Source of the DNA: RYN-230 sp963720645
GTDB lineage: Bacteria > Actinomycetota > Actinomycetes > Streptosporangiales > Streptosporangiaceae
Assembly (NCBI GenBank): GCA_963720645.1
Contig: CAVRFX010000009.1
Location: forward strand, 434,001 to 498,000
Direction: 5' to 3'
DNA: 64,000 nt
Made by a program: the position numbers and the translations under genes. The notes below the pieces were generated by a model. That model saw nothing but the letters and a program-made list of their open reading frames with translations. It was not told the DNA's origin and ran no database searches. Each line of letters begins with the position of its first letter. The stretch's first letter is position 1. Below are positions 34,927-43,324 of this stretch, one piece after another.

Positions 34927-35626
34927 GCACGCTGACCAGGGGCTGGCCGCTCATCGTGGCCACGACGAAGCCGCGGACGCCGGAGGCCAGCGACGCCGAC
35001 GCCGGGTACCACGCATCCGCATGACCGGCCGCCACCGTCCAGCCCCCCGCCACGACACGCCAGCCGGGCCCCTCGACCAGCAGCTCACACCGGGTTCCGG
35101 CGGGAATCCCGCTCACCTGCACCTGCGCCCGCAGCCCCCACGGCTGCGCCGCGTATTCCACGGTGGCGCCCGCGCCGGTCCGCGGATCACGGCCGTGAGC
35201 CGCGGCCGCCCAGGGCAGCGCCGAGGCCGCCGGGCGCAACCCCGGCGGAGCCGCCATCCGGGACACGGCCACCGTCCCGGCCGCCGCAATCACCGCCACG
35301 GCCGCGGCCACCGCCATCCGGCGCCACAGGAGGTGCCTGCGCAGGGCGGCCACCCGCTCCAGCAGCGACCGCAACATCGCCTCAGGCGGATGACCCCCGT
35401 CCGCGGCGCCCGGCCCGGGGTCATCCAGGGCGAGCCGGGAGACATCGGTGGCCGGCACGCTGCCCAGCCGGCCCGGCAGCGCCGCCAGCCCGGCCAGTTC
35501 CTCCCGGCACGCCATGCACCAGGACAGATGGCTCTCCACCACAGCCCGGTCGGCGGGGTCGATGGCGCCGACGACGTACACGCCCAGCGCGCTGCGGATC
35601 TCCCCGCAGCTCCCGGTGCCGGTCAC
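34916..35626 (-). CDS. Anti-sigma factor with zinc-finger (zf-HC2) domain
   Basis: 236 residues from GTG 35626. The N-terminal zinc-binding anti-sigma domain has Cys near residue 7 and HLSWCMAC near 33-40, the HxxxCxxC signature. A single membrane helix follows at about 105-125 (MAVAAAVAVIAAAGTVAVS), then an extracytoplasmic domain like RskA/DUF4179 tails with VSGIPAGTRCELLVEGPGW. It should hold an ECF sigma factor at the membrane, but no sigma gene precedes it; the upstream neighbour is a divergent phosphatase gene. The partner gene was deleted or is elsewhere. Confidence 0.82.
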   Translation of the reverse strand: MTGTGSCGEIRSALGVYVVGAIDPADRAVVESHLSWCMACREELAGLAALPGRLGSVPATDVSRLALDDPGPGAADGGHPPEAMLRSLLERVAALRRHLLWRRMAVAAAVAVIAAAGTVAVSRMAAPPGLRPAASALPWAAAAHGRDPRTGAGATVEYAAQPWGLRAQVQVSGIPAGTRCELLVEGPGWRVVAGGWTVAAGHADAWYPASASLASGVRGFVVATMSGQPLVSVPIR

Positions 35627-35972
35627 GGCGCCAGCCCCCGTCCCAGCGGGCTACCCCCGGCCAGCCTTGTCCCCATACCACCAAGAACGTGCCAACCTGC
35701 CCTGATCGTTCACCAGTCACGCCGCGGACCTGGGATGACCAGCGCCTGGCCGCTCCTGCGGGCCGGGTACCCGGGGCCGTCCGCGCCCGGCCCGGATCCG
35801 GTCCGGGCCGCGGACCCGGGGCCCGTCCGGGCGCCGCCGGGCTGGTGACCGCGCGCTCGCGGCCGGGCATCAGATGGCCTGGAGCTAGATCAGAGGTGGC
35901 GTTCAGCTGCCGTTCGGTCCTGACCTGCAGCATTGCCTCTAGGCACAGGGCAGGACCGGCGATGGCAGGCAG
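35627..35972. other. Divergent intergenic region, no gene seen
   Basis: 345 bases between the anti-sigma gene and the PP2C-type phosphatase gene. Neither strand encodes a sigma factor or any other protein I can recognise; it probably holds both promoters. Confidence 0.5.
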
Positions 35973-37214
35973 ATGAGAGGCAGCCTCGTGAATGCGGAAA
36001 CCCAGAGATGGTGGCGCTGCAGCCTGTCCCGGCTGCGGCCTGGACGCGGCATCCCGCTGAACGTGTCCGGACCCTCCCAGCCGGCCCGGCTGCTGGCCAA
36101 GCGGGTCTTCGCCGTCCTGCTCGGCCTGGCCATCACGGCGGTGGCCGTGGCCCAGTACCGCATGGTGCGGGCGCCGGTCACGGTCGCGTGGCTGGCGGTC
36201 GGCCCGCTGCTGGCCTCCCTGGTGCTGCGCCCGCGGATCACCGCCGCGCTGGCGGGCTGGACCCTGCTGCTCGGCCTCGGGCTGATCATGAACCAGCCCG
36301 GCCCGCCGGGCTCCCGGGTGACGCACCTGAGCGTGCTGGTGCTGCTGGCCGCGTTCGCGGTCGTCAACGCGATGCTGCGGACCGCGGCTCAGCGGCGGCT
36401 CAGCCAGGTCCGCGCCGTGGCCCGGGTGGCGCAGAGCGCGCTGCTGCGCGAGGTCCCGGCGACCGTGGCCGCGGGACGGATGGCGTCGCGCTACGTCTCG
36501 GCGGCGGCGGAGGCCCGGGTCGGCGGGGACCTGCTCGAGGTCGTCTCCCAGGGGGACCGGCCGCGCTGGCTCATCGGCGACACCCGCGGCAAGGGGCTGC
36601 CCGCGGTGCGCCTGGCCAGCGTGGCGATGACCAGTTTCCGGGACGCGTGCGCCCAGCCCGGCCTGTCGCTGCCCGAGATCGCCCGGGTCGTGGACCGGTC
36701 GGTCACGCGGGCGGCCGGGGACGAGGACTTCGTGACCGCGCTGTTCGCCGAGTTCGACCCGCGTGGCTGGCTGGAGCTGGTCACCTGCGGCCACCCGCCG
36801 CCGCTGCGGCTGACGGCCGACGGTGACCTGCAGGCCCTGAACCCGTCCGCGTACGCGACCCCGCTCGGCCTGCGCCCGGGCGTGCAGGCCTCCACGTTCA
36901 CGGTGAGCCCCGGCGACCGGCTGGTCTTCTACACCGATGGCCTGCTCGAGGCCCGCGACCGGGCGGGCCGGTTCTTCCGGCTGGAGGACTGCCTCGACAC
37001 CCTCCGCCACCCCGACCTGGACGCCGCGGCCGAGGAGCTGCTCGGCCGGCTGGTGGCACACACCGGCCGCAGGCTCGACGACGATGTCGCGATCCTGCTC
37101 TTCGAGGCGGCCGCGGCCCCGCTCAGCGACGATGCCCTGGTGCCGTCCGGCGGTCGCGCGGCGGTCCAGGATCCGGGTGAGCAGGCGGGTCAGCAGGCCG
37201 CGTTCGTGCGCTGA
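35973..37214 (+). CDS. Membrane-anchored PP2C/SpoIIE-type serine phosphatase
   Basis: 413 residues. The N-terminal 130 residues contain about three membrane helices (AVLLGLAITAVAVAQYRMV, WLAVGPLLASLVL, LSVLVLLAAFAVVNAML). The PP2C SpoIIE domain spans about 165-385: EARVGGDLLEVV and IGDTRGKGLPAVRLASVAMT with the metal Asp/Gly residues, VTALFAEFDPRG, LVTCGHPPPLRLT, FYTDGLLEARDRAGRFF and DDVAILLFE. Such phosphatases reactivate anti-anti-sigma factors in partner-switching stress responses. It is divergent from an anti-sigma gene, though of a different class. Its 3' end overlaps the SRPBCC fragment. Confidence 0.88.
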   Translation: MRGSLVNAETQRWWRCSLSRLRPGRGIPLNVSGPSQPARLLAKRVFAVLLGLAITAVAVAQYRMVRAPVTVAWLAVGPLLASLVLRPRITAALAGWTLLLGLGLIMNQPGPPGSRVTHLSVLVLLAAFAVVNAMLRTAAQRRLSQVRAVARVAQSALLREVPATVAAGRMASRYVSAAAEARVGGDLLEVVSQGDRPRWLIGDTRGKGLPAVRLASVAMTSFRDACAQPGLSLPEIARVVDRSVTRAAGDEDFVTALFAEFDPRGWLELVTCGHPPPLRLTADGDLQALNPSAYATPLGLRPGVQASTFTVSPGDRLVFYTDGLLEARDRAGRFFRLEDCLDTLRHPDLDAAAEELLGRLVAHTGRRLDDDVAILLFEAAAAPLSDDALVPSGGRAAVQDPGEQAGQQAAFVR

Positions 37215-37441
37215 CAGGCGGCGATGGGCGGGCCCTGGTCTGGCGGCGCGCCGATGGTGACGGCCATCGTCGCCGCCCTCTGGCCGCCAGGGATCAGCTC
37301 GGCACCGGGATATGGCCCGGCGACTTCCTCATCGGTTGCGCCCCAGTGCATGAGCCGAGGGCGCACCCACGCTGCGTAGGCGACTTCGGCTGCTGCCATT
37401 CCGGCCGCGACCATAACCGCGGTCTTGCGTCGAAGTGCCAT
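37190..37441 (-). pseudogene. SRPBCC-type protein, N-terminal fragment
   Basis: From ATG 37441 about 65 residues match the start of the intact SRPBCC protein at 49312-49932: a membrane helix, then RLMHWGATDEEVAGPYPGAE, corresponding to HLHWGATVQEAGGEVAG there, up to the VTIGAPP that begins the lipid-binding fold. The rest of the fold is missing and the frame ends inside the 3' end of the phosphatase gene. A deletion removed about 140 residues. Confidence 0.6.
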
Positions 37442-37903
37442 ACGAACAACAGTCGGAGGCGGTGCACTGCCTGGCAAGGGACCAACGTCACGATCCGTGC
37501 CACTACGTCAAGCCGTTGCTCGACCACCGACAACGCAACCAGCGCCAATCTGGGCCCTCCTCACCAGCGACGTCCCGCGGAACGTAACGGATTTGAAGGC
37601 CCCAGCGCGGGCCCTTGTCAAGCATCAGCTGGCGGGCGAGGGTCAAGCCTCGACCGGCACAGGGCACTGGGCACGTCAGCCGCGGGTGAGGATTTTCGTT
37701 GCGGATAGGTAAGAGCAGGAGGCAGTAAAGGCGCGCGTTATCGCATGGTGAAAGTCCTGGCTGCCGCAAATTTATCCGTGCGGCCGTTTACAGATTTTTT
37801 CGCGGCCGCGGTGGATACTGGCCGCCTTTCCGGGCGTAGCGTCCAGCTTGCAGCCAGCTCACCGGAGGCCGGCTGCTGGCCCGGGAACCGGGTCAGGCAG
37901 GCC
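37442..37903. other. Non-coding stretch upstream of the GH3 gene
   Basis: About 460 bases with lower GC than the neighbours and frequent stops in all frames. No family match seen on either strand. It probably carries the divergent promoters and possibly decayed sequence. Confidence 0.4.
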
Positions 37904-39503
37904 ATGGGCGAGACGATGAGGTGGGCCATGGGCACAACATCGGGCAGGACCGCGCGGCGAATCGCGGCGCGAATGACAATTTCACTGGTCACGGTGATTG
38001 GCCTGGGCTGGATTGGCTCGGCCACGGCACTCGCGTCGAGCGCCTCCGCGTTAAGGCAGGCGGCCGCCGGCCGGGCGGCGCAGGCCCAGGGTCCACGGGG
38101 CACCGGCGACGGGCGCGTCGAACTCGCTGATCAGCCAGATGACACTGGATGAGAAGCTGACGCTGCTGGAGGGGGCGCAGGAGGCGGCGTCCACCAACCA
38201 GTTCACCGCCGGGTACCTGCCGGGTATCCCCCGGCTCGGCATCCCCTCACTGCGGCTGGCCGACGGCCCGCCGGGGGTCGCGACCCGCCAGCCGTCGACC
38301 GGGATGACCGGGACGATGGGCGTGGCGGCCACGTTCAGCCAGCGCGACGCCTACGAGAACGGCGTGGTGATCGGCCGGGACGCCCGGGCGCTGGGCGTGG
38401 ACGTGGTCCTGGAGCCATTCGTCAACATCGACCGCGATCCGATCTGGAGCCGGGCGTTCAACACGTTCGGTGAGGATCCGCTGCTGACCGGGCAGACCGG
38501 GGCCGGCGAGATCTCCGGCATCCAGAGCCAGGGCACCATGGCCATGGTCAAGCACTTCATCGCCTACGACGGCGGCAACAACGTGGTGGTGGACTCCGCG
38601 ACCCTGCACGAGATCTACCTGCAGCCGTTCGCCGACGCCATCGACGCGGGGGTCGCGTCCATCATGTGCTCCTACAACACGGTCAGCGTGGTGGCGGCCA
38701 CGCCCGCCTCTGGCGGGACGCCGGGTCCGTACTCCTGCGGCAACTCGCAGACGCTGACCGGGATCCTGCGCGGGGAGCTGGGCTTCAAGGGGTTCGTCAC
38801 CTCCGACTGGGGCGCGAACCACGCGACCAGCTTCATCAACGACGGCTACGCCACCGCGAACGTCCTGCTCGGCCACACCGACCCGGCCGGGCGGCTGCCG
38901 TTCACCTGGCCCGCCTCGCTCGGCCAGGGCGTGGCCAACCAGCCCGATACCCACCCCGAACGGACCTCCAACGGGGTGGACGCGAACGGGAAGTACTGCA
39001 CCACCCCGGGCAGCCCGTTCGGCGGGCCGCAGTGCACCACGACCTACACCGAGGGCATCTACGTGGGCTACCGCTGGTATGACCAGCAGCACCTCACGCC
39101 GCTGTACCCGTTCGGGTACGGCCTGTCCTACACCCGCTTCGCCTACTCCGGCCTGCACTGGGCACCCGCCCGCGACGGCGGCCTCGATGTGGCGTTCCGG
39201 GTGACCAACACCGGCAGCACCGCCGGCGACGAGGTCCCGCAGGTCTACCTGGGCGCACCGGCCAGCGGCCCGGCGGGGGTGGCCTTCGCGGACCGGGCCC
39301 TGGCCGCCTACAGCCGCATCACGCTGCGCCCGGGCCAGTCCCAGGTCGTGTCGCTGCACGTGCCGCTGTGCCAGCTCCAGTACTGGGACACCCAGTCCGG
39401 ACCCTGGGTGACGGCCGCCGGGCCGCGGCCGCTCTATGTCGCCGGCAACGAGCGGTCCGCCGGGCTCACCACCACCGTCACCGTCCACGGTGGCGGGCAC
39501 TGA
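37904..39503 (+). pseudogene. Secreted glycoside hydrolase family 3 (beta-glucosidase type), internal deletion and frameshift
   Basis: The signal peptide (MTISLVTVIGLGWIGSATAL) starts in one frame from ATG 37904 or 37916; near 38100 the reading shifts to the main frame. The GH3 N-domain is clear: MTLDEKLTLLEG, GIPSLRLADGPPGV, FGEDPLLTGQTGAGEI, VKHFIAYDGG, and the nucleophile Asp in GFVTSDWGANHATSF. Then, at about 38850, the product jumps from INDG straight to ANVLLGHTDPAGRLPFTWP, deep in the GH3 C-domain, and continues to a complete Fn3-like end. About 250-300 residues, including the acid/base region, are missing in frame. The enzyme is probably inactive. Confidence 0.75.
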
Positions 39504-39521
39504 CGCAGCCCGGACCGGGAA

Positions 39522-39549
39522 CGGGCGGGGACCCCGGGGTCCCCGCCCG
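39522..39549. terminator. Bidirectional terminator between GH3 and argG
   Basis: A 28-base perfect palindrome, CGGGCGGGGACCCC and its complement, sits between two convergent genes, 18 bp after the GH3 stop. It can fold in either transcript. Confidence 0.75.
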
Positions 39550-39560
39550 CCCCGGGCACT

Positions 39561-39627
39561 GGCACCCCGGGAACTGGCCACCCCGGGAACTGGCCACTCC
39601 GGGACTGGGCACCCGGGAACTGGCCGG
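39561..39627. repeat. Imperfect 15-16-bp tandem repeat, four copies
   Basis: Units of GGCACCCCGGGAACT with small changes fill the space between the terminator and the argG stop codon. Confidence 0.8.
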
Positions 39628-41069
39628 TCAGTCGGTACCGAGTTCCATCGCGGCGCGGTCGAGGAGCTCGTCCTCGTCCACCCCGCCGCGGGACGCGATC
39701 GCCTCGGCTCCCCCCTGGGGCATCTCCCCCACCAGCTCGGTCGGACGCCCCGGCCCCGATCAGCTGGACGTGGGCGGAGCCGACCATCCCGAGTCCCGCG
39801 TACTGCTCGAGCTTGGCGCGCGAGTCGGCGATGTCGAGGTTGCGCATGGTGAGCTGGCCGATCCGGTCCAGCGGGCCGAACGCCGAGTCCTCGGTGCGCT
39901 CCATCGACAGCTTGTCGGGGTGGTAGCTGAACGCCGGGCCGGCGGTGTCGCAGGATCGAGTAGTCCTCGCCGCGGCGCAGCCGCAGGGTGACCTCGCCGG
40001 TGACCGTGCGAGCCGACCCAGCGCTGCAGCGACTCGCGCAGCATCAGCGCCTGCGGGTCGAGCCAGCGGCCCTCGTACAGCAGCCGGCCAAGGCGGCGGC
40101 CCTCGGTGTGGTAGTTCGCGATGGTGTCCTCGTTGTGGATGGCGTTCAGCAGCCGCTCGTAGGCGACGAGCAGCAGCGCCATGCCCGGCGCCTCGTAGAT
40201 GCCCCGGCTCTTGGCCTCGATGATCCGGTTCTCGATCTGGTCGGACATGCCGAGGCCGTGCCGGCCGCCGACTTCGTTGGCCGCCATGACCAGGTCGACC
40301 GGCGTGTCGAACCGCGCGCCGTTGATGGTCACGGGCGGCCCCGCTCGAAGCCGACCGTGACGTCCTCCGGCGCGATCTCGACCGCCGGGTCCCAGAACCG
40401 CGCGCCCATGATCGGCTCGACCGTCTCGATTCCGGTGTCGAGGTGCTCGAGGGTCTTGGCCTCGTGGGTCGCGCCCCAGATGTTCGCGTCGGTCGAGTAG
40501 GCCTTCTCGGCGCTGTCGCGGTACGGGCAGGTCGTGAGCGAGGAGCCAGGCGCTCATCTCGCGGCGGCCGCCGAGCTCGCTGACGAACGCCGCGTCGAGC
40601 CAGGGCTTGTAGATGCGCAGGTTCGGGTTGGCCAGCAGCCCGTAGCGGTAGAACCGCTCGATGTCGTTGCCCTTGAACGTCGAGCCGTCACCCCAGATCT
40701 GCACGTCGTCCTCGTGCATCGCGCGCACCAGCAGCGTGCCGGTGACCGCCCGGCCCAGCGGGGTCGTGTTGAAGTAGGCCCGGCCGCCCGAGCGGATGTG
40801 GAACGCGCCGCAGGTCAGCGCGGCCAGACCCTCCTCCACGAGGGCCGGGCGGCAGTCGACCAGCCGGGCGATCTCGGCGCCGTACTCGGCGCGCGCCCGG
40901 GGATGGAGTCGATGTCGGGCTCGTCGTACTGCCCGATGTCGGCGGTGTACGTGCACGGCACCGCACCCTTGTCGCGCATCCATGAGACCGCGACCGAGGT
41001 ATCGAGGCCGCCGGAGAACGCGATGCCGACCCGTTCACCGATGGGCAGGGAGGAGATTACCTTGGACAC
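39628..41069 (-). pseudogene. argG: Argininosuccinate synthase with about six frameshifts
   Basis: The complete E. coli-type ArgG sequence can be followed from ATG 41069 (GERVGIAFSGGLDTSVAVSW, the ATP pyrophosphatase loop) through FNTTPLGRAVTGTLLVRAMH, IWGDGSTFKGNDIERFYRYG, EKAYSTDANIWGATHEAKTL, GGRHGLGMSDQIENRIIEAK and LQRWVGS to RIGQLTMRNLDIADSRAKLE and the end DRAAMELGTD. Reading must change frame near 40905, 40527, 40333, 40013, 39952 and 39740. There are no nonsense substitutions. Active ArgG joins citrulline and aspartate for arginine synthesis. An ArgR box is intact at the promoter. Either the gene is freshly inactivated or this segment has many base errors. Confidence 0.8.
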
Positions 41070-41088
41070 ACGAGAAAGTATGCCGTCT

Positions 41089-41106
41089 CATGCATGATTA
41101 TTCAAG
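41089..41106 (-). promoter_or_regulatory. ArgR (ARG) box of argG
   Basis: On the minus strand CTTGAATAATCATGCATG lies 20-37 bases before the argG ATG. It fits the ARG-box pattern of half-sites TGAAT and ATGCA, and it is AT-rich in a GC-rich genome. Confidence 0.65.
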
Positions 41107-41642
41107 CCAGATGGGGCAGGCCGGATGGGGCAGGCCGGATGGGGCAGGCCGGATGGGGCAGGCCGGATGGGGCAGGCCGGATCGGCGAGCAGGATGGGGC
41201 GGGCCGGATGGGACCTGGCCCGGCGGTCAGGGCCGTTCCGGGGCCGAGCACGCCGCCGACCCCGGCCAGGAACTCGTACTCCTGGTCGTCCAGCCGACCC
41301 AGGTCATACGCGAGAACCACGTCATCGAAGGAACCCGGGACATACGGCTCGAGATCGTCGATCGCCGCGCTGGCCCGCTCTAGTCCCGGCGGGCAGGGGC
41401 GGGACGTCCGGCCACCGGCGGGCGCGGAATTCCAGCCCCAGCCCTTCCAGGCCCAGCTGGCCGCGCCGGTACGCGGCGATCATCGCGGCGTGGCGCTCCA
41501 GCACGGCCGCCTTGGGCGCGCCGGGCAGGCCGCCGGCGATGACGGCGCGGCGCTCCCGCGGCAGCGCACTGGCCTCCCGGAGTATCTCCGCGACCAGCTC
41601 GCCCTGCTCCCGGTTCCGGCCGGCCATCCAGATCATGGTCAA
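41102..41642 (-). pseudogene. Hypothetical protein, frameshifted near 41375
   Basis: The first frame, from ATG 41642, gives GELVAEILREASALPRERRA and HAAMIAAYRRGQLGLEGLGL. The second frame continues LEPYVPGSFDDVVLAYDLGR and LDDQEYEFLAGVGG and then runs into the 14-bp repeats, stopping inside the argG ArgR box. I do not recognise the family. The end that translates the repeats (PIRPAPSGLP units) is clearly not original, so the true stop was lost or displaced by repeat growth. Confidence 0.45.
41111..41180. repeat. 14-bp tandem repeat, five exact copies, in the argG promoter
   Basis: ATGGGGCAGGCCGG is repeated exactly five times, and two diverged copies follow to about 41213. The array starts 5 bases upstream of the ArgR box, where the -35 region or an activator site would be expected. 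Confidence 0.95.
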
Positions 41643-41672
41643 ATCCTGGGCCGGGACGAGCCGTCCCCTGTC

Positions 41673-42152
41673 TCAGTTCCAGTCACCGGGCCAGGGTGAG
41701 GGAGCCGTCATCAGCCTGGTCGCCTCGCGTACCGCGGCGTCGAGGCCGCGGCGGGAGCGCAGGTTGTGCAGCGGCCCGGTGCCGTCGCTGAGCAGGGAGC
41801 TGGCCAGTGCGGCGCCGCGCACGGTGACCGGGACCGGGCCCCGGAGCACGGCGAGCATGTCCCGCACATCCGGTTCGGCGGCGGTGATGCGGTCACGGCA
41901 CAGCGGCGCCCGGGGGGTGCGCGGCACGGGCGGCCGGGCGGCCTGATGCAGGACGTGCTCCCAGCCCCGGGCGATTTCCCGCCGCCCGGCCGGCGAGGCG
42001 ATCTCCCGGGCGCGCAGGGCCAGGAGGCCGGCGGCGGCCGGGCGTCCCGCCGCGAGCTGCTGGTCCAGCGACGGCGCCCGCACCCGGGCCAGCCAGCGGT
42101 CCAACCGACGGCGGTCGTGAGAAGCGGATCGGGGCAGCTGATCTGTGGTCAT
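41673..42152 (-). CDS. Hypothetical protein
   Basis: 159 residues from ATG 42152; the frame also opens at 42212, but that would overlap the divergent GlxA start. Family not recognised. Arg/Ala-rich and helical: RRRLDRWLARVRAPSLDQQL, AGLLALRAREIASPAGRREI, ARGWEHVLHQ, then VRDMLAVLRGPVPVTVRGAA. No signal peptide or membrane helix. It is 30 bp upstream of the frameshifted hypothetical gene on the same strand, so they may be co-transcribed. Confidence 0.55.
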   Translation of the reverse strand: MTTDQLPRSASHDRRRLDRWLARVRAPSLDQQLAAGRPAAAGLLALRAREIASPAGRREIARGWEHVLHQAARPPVPRTPRAPLCRDRITAAEPDVRDMLAVLRGPVPVTVRGAALASSLLSDGTGPLHNLRSRRGLDAAVREATRLMTAPSPWPGDWN

Positions 42153-42201
42153 GTCCCCATCGTGGGCCTCGACACGCGCCCGGATAAGTGGCATCTTTGT
42201 C

Positions 42202-43242
42202 ATGATGCGCAACTATCCTGCCAACTGTGCGGAAGCCCGGCCCGAAGGCCCCGGCGCACCACGGCGCGCCCGGGCCGGTGAGCCCCACGTCGTGGCGATC
42301 GTCGCCTGTGACGGGGTCACCGCGTTCGAGCTGGGGGTCGCCTGTGACGTCTTCGGCGATGAGTGGGCCGCGCTGGTCAGCGGGCCCTGGTACCGCTCGT
42401 TCGTCTGCGGCCTCGCGCCGGGGCCGGTGACCACCGACAGCGGATTCCAGATCCTGCCCGCCGCGGGACCGGAGCGGATCCGCAGCGCGGACACGGTGGT
42501 CGTGCTCCCGACCGTGTCGTTCTCCCGGGTCCCGGCCGGGCTGGCCGGGATCCTGCGGCAGGCTCACGCGCGAGGCAGCCGCATCGTGTCGCTGTGCACC
42601 GGCGCCTTCGCCCTGGCGGCCGCGGGGCTGCTCGACGGCCGCCGCGCCACCACGCACTGGACGGAATGCGGCGAGCTCGCCCGCCGGCATCCTCGGGTGA
42701 CCGTGGACCCCGGCGTGCTGTTCGTGGACGAGGGCGACATCCTGACCTCAGCCGGGAGCGCCGCCAGCATCGACCTGTGCCTGCACGTGGTCCGGCGGGA
42801 TCACGGCACCGAGGTCGCCACCCGGCTCGCCCGCCAGCTCGTGGTCGCGCCCCAGCGTGACGGGGGGCAGGCCCAGTTCATCGACGCGCCGATGCCCGCC
42901 CTCGACCGCTCCAGCCTGTTCGCCGGCACCGTCGACTGGCTCCAGGAACACCTGGACGAGCCGATCACCGTCGAGGACCTGGCCGACCGGTCCGCCATGA
43001 GCCCCCGGACGTTCGCCCGGCGGTTCCTGGCGGCCACCGGCACCACCCCTTACCAGTGGCTGGTCCACCAGCGCATCCAGCTGGCCCAGCGGCTCCTCGA
43101 GACGAGCGGCCTGCCGGTGGACTCGGTCGCCGAGAAGAGCGGCTTCTCCACCGCGGCTAACCTGCGCAAGCACTTCAGCCGGGCCGTGCACACCAGCCCC
43201 CAGGCCTACCGGCGCACGTTCGCCGGCCGGCGCGCCAGCTGA
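42202..43242 (+). CDS. GlxA-type AraC-family regulator (DJ-1/PfpI + AraC HTH)
   Basis: 346 residues from ATG 42202, or one fewer from 42205. The N-terminal DJ-1/PfpI-like domain is at about 30-200: VAIVACDGVTAFELGVACDV, then SLCTGAFALAAAGLLDGRRA with the elbow Cys, and DEGDILTSAGSAASIDLCLH. The AraC double helix-turn-helix is at about 240-335 (AMSPRTFARRFLAATGTTPY, then SVAEKSGFSTAANLRKHFSR). GlxA-like regulators commonly control catabolism of amines or unusual amino acids; the amidase-like domain is a ligand sensor, not an enzyme. It is divergent from the two hypothetical genes before argG and 82 bp from the unknown gene downstream. Confidence 0.9.
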   Translation: MMRNYPANCAEARPEGPGAPRRARAGEPHVVAIVACDGVTAFELGVACDVFGDEWAALVSGPWYRSFVCGLAPGPVTTDSGFQILPAAGPERIRSADTVVVLPTVSFSRVPAGLAGILRQAHARGSRIVSLCTGAFALAAAGLLDGRRATTHWTECGELARRHPRVTVDPGVLFVDEGDILTSAGSAASIDLCLHVVRRDHGTEVATRLARQLVVAPQRDGGQAQFIDAPMPALDRSSLFAGTVDWLQEHLDEPITVEDLADRSAMSPRTFARRFLAATGTTPYQWLVHQRIQLAQRLLETSGLPVDSVAEKSGFSTAANLRKHFSRAVHTSPQAYRRTFAGRRAS

Positions 43243-43324
43243 CCCGCGGCCAGCCGGCGCCCGGCCCGCGGCGGTGGCGGGATGCGGCTGCGCGTGGTTG
43301 TCTCGTGCCGACGACAGGAGCGCG

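Noticed and set aside
39628..41069. Programmed ribosomal frameshifting in argG and other genes
   Set aside because: The shifts occur at unrelated sequences without slippery heptamers, go in both directions, and six in one gene would give almost no product.
41111..41180. CRISPR-like array
   Set aside because: Units are 14 bp and directly adjacent with no spacers; the same holds for the other tandem arrays.
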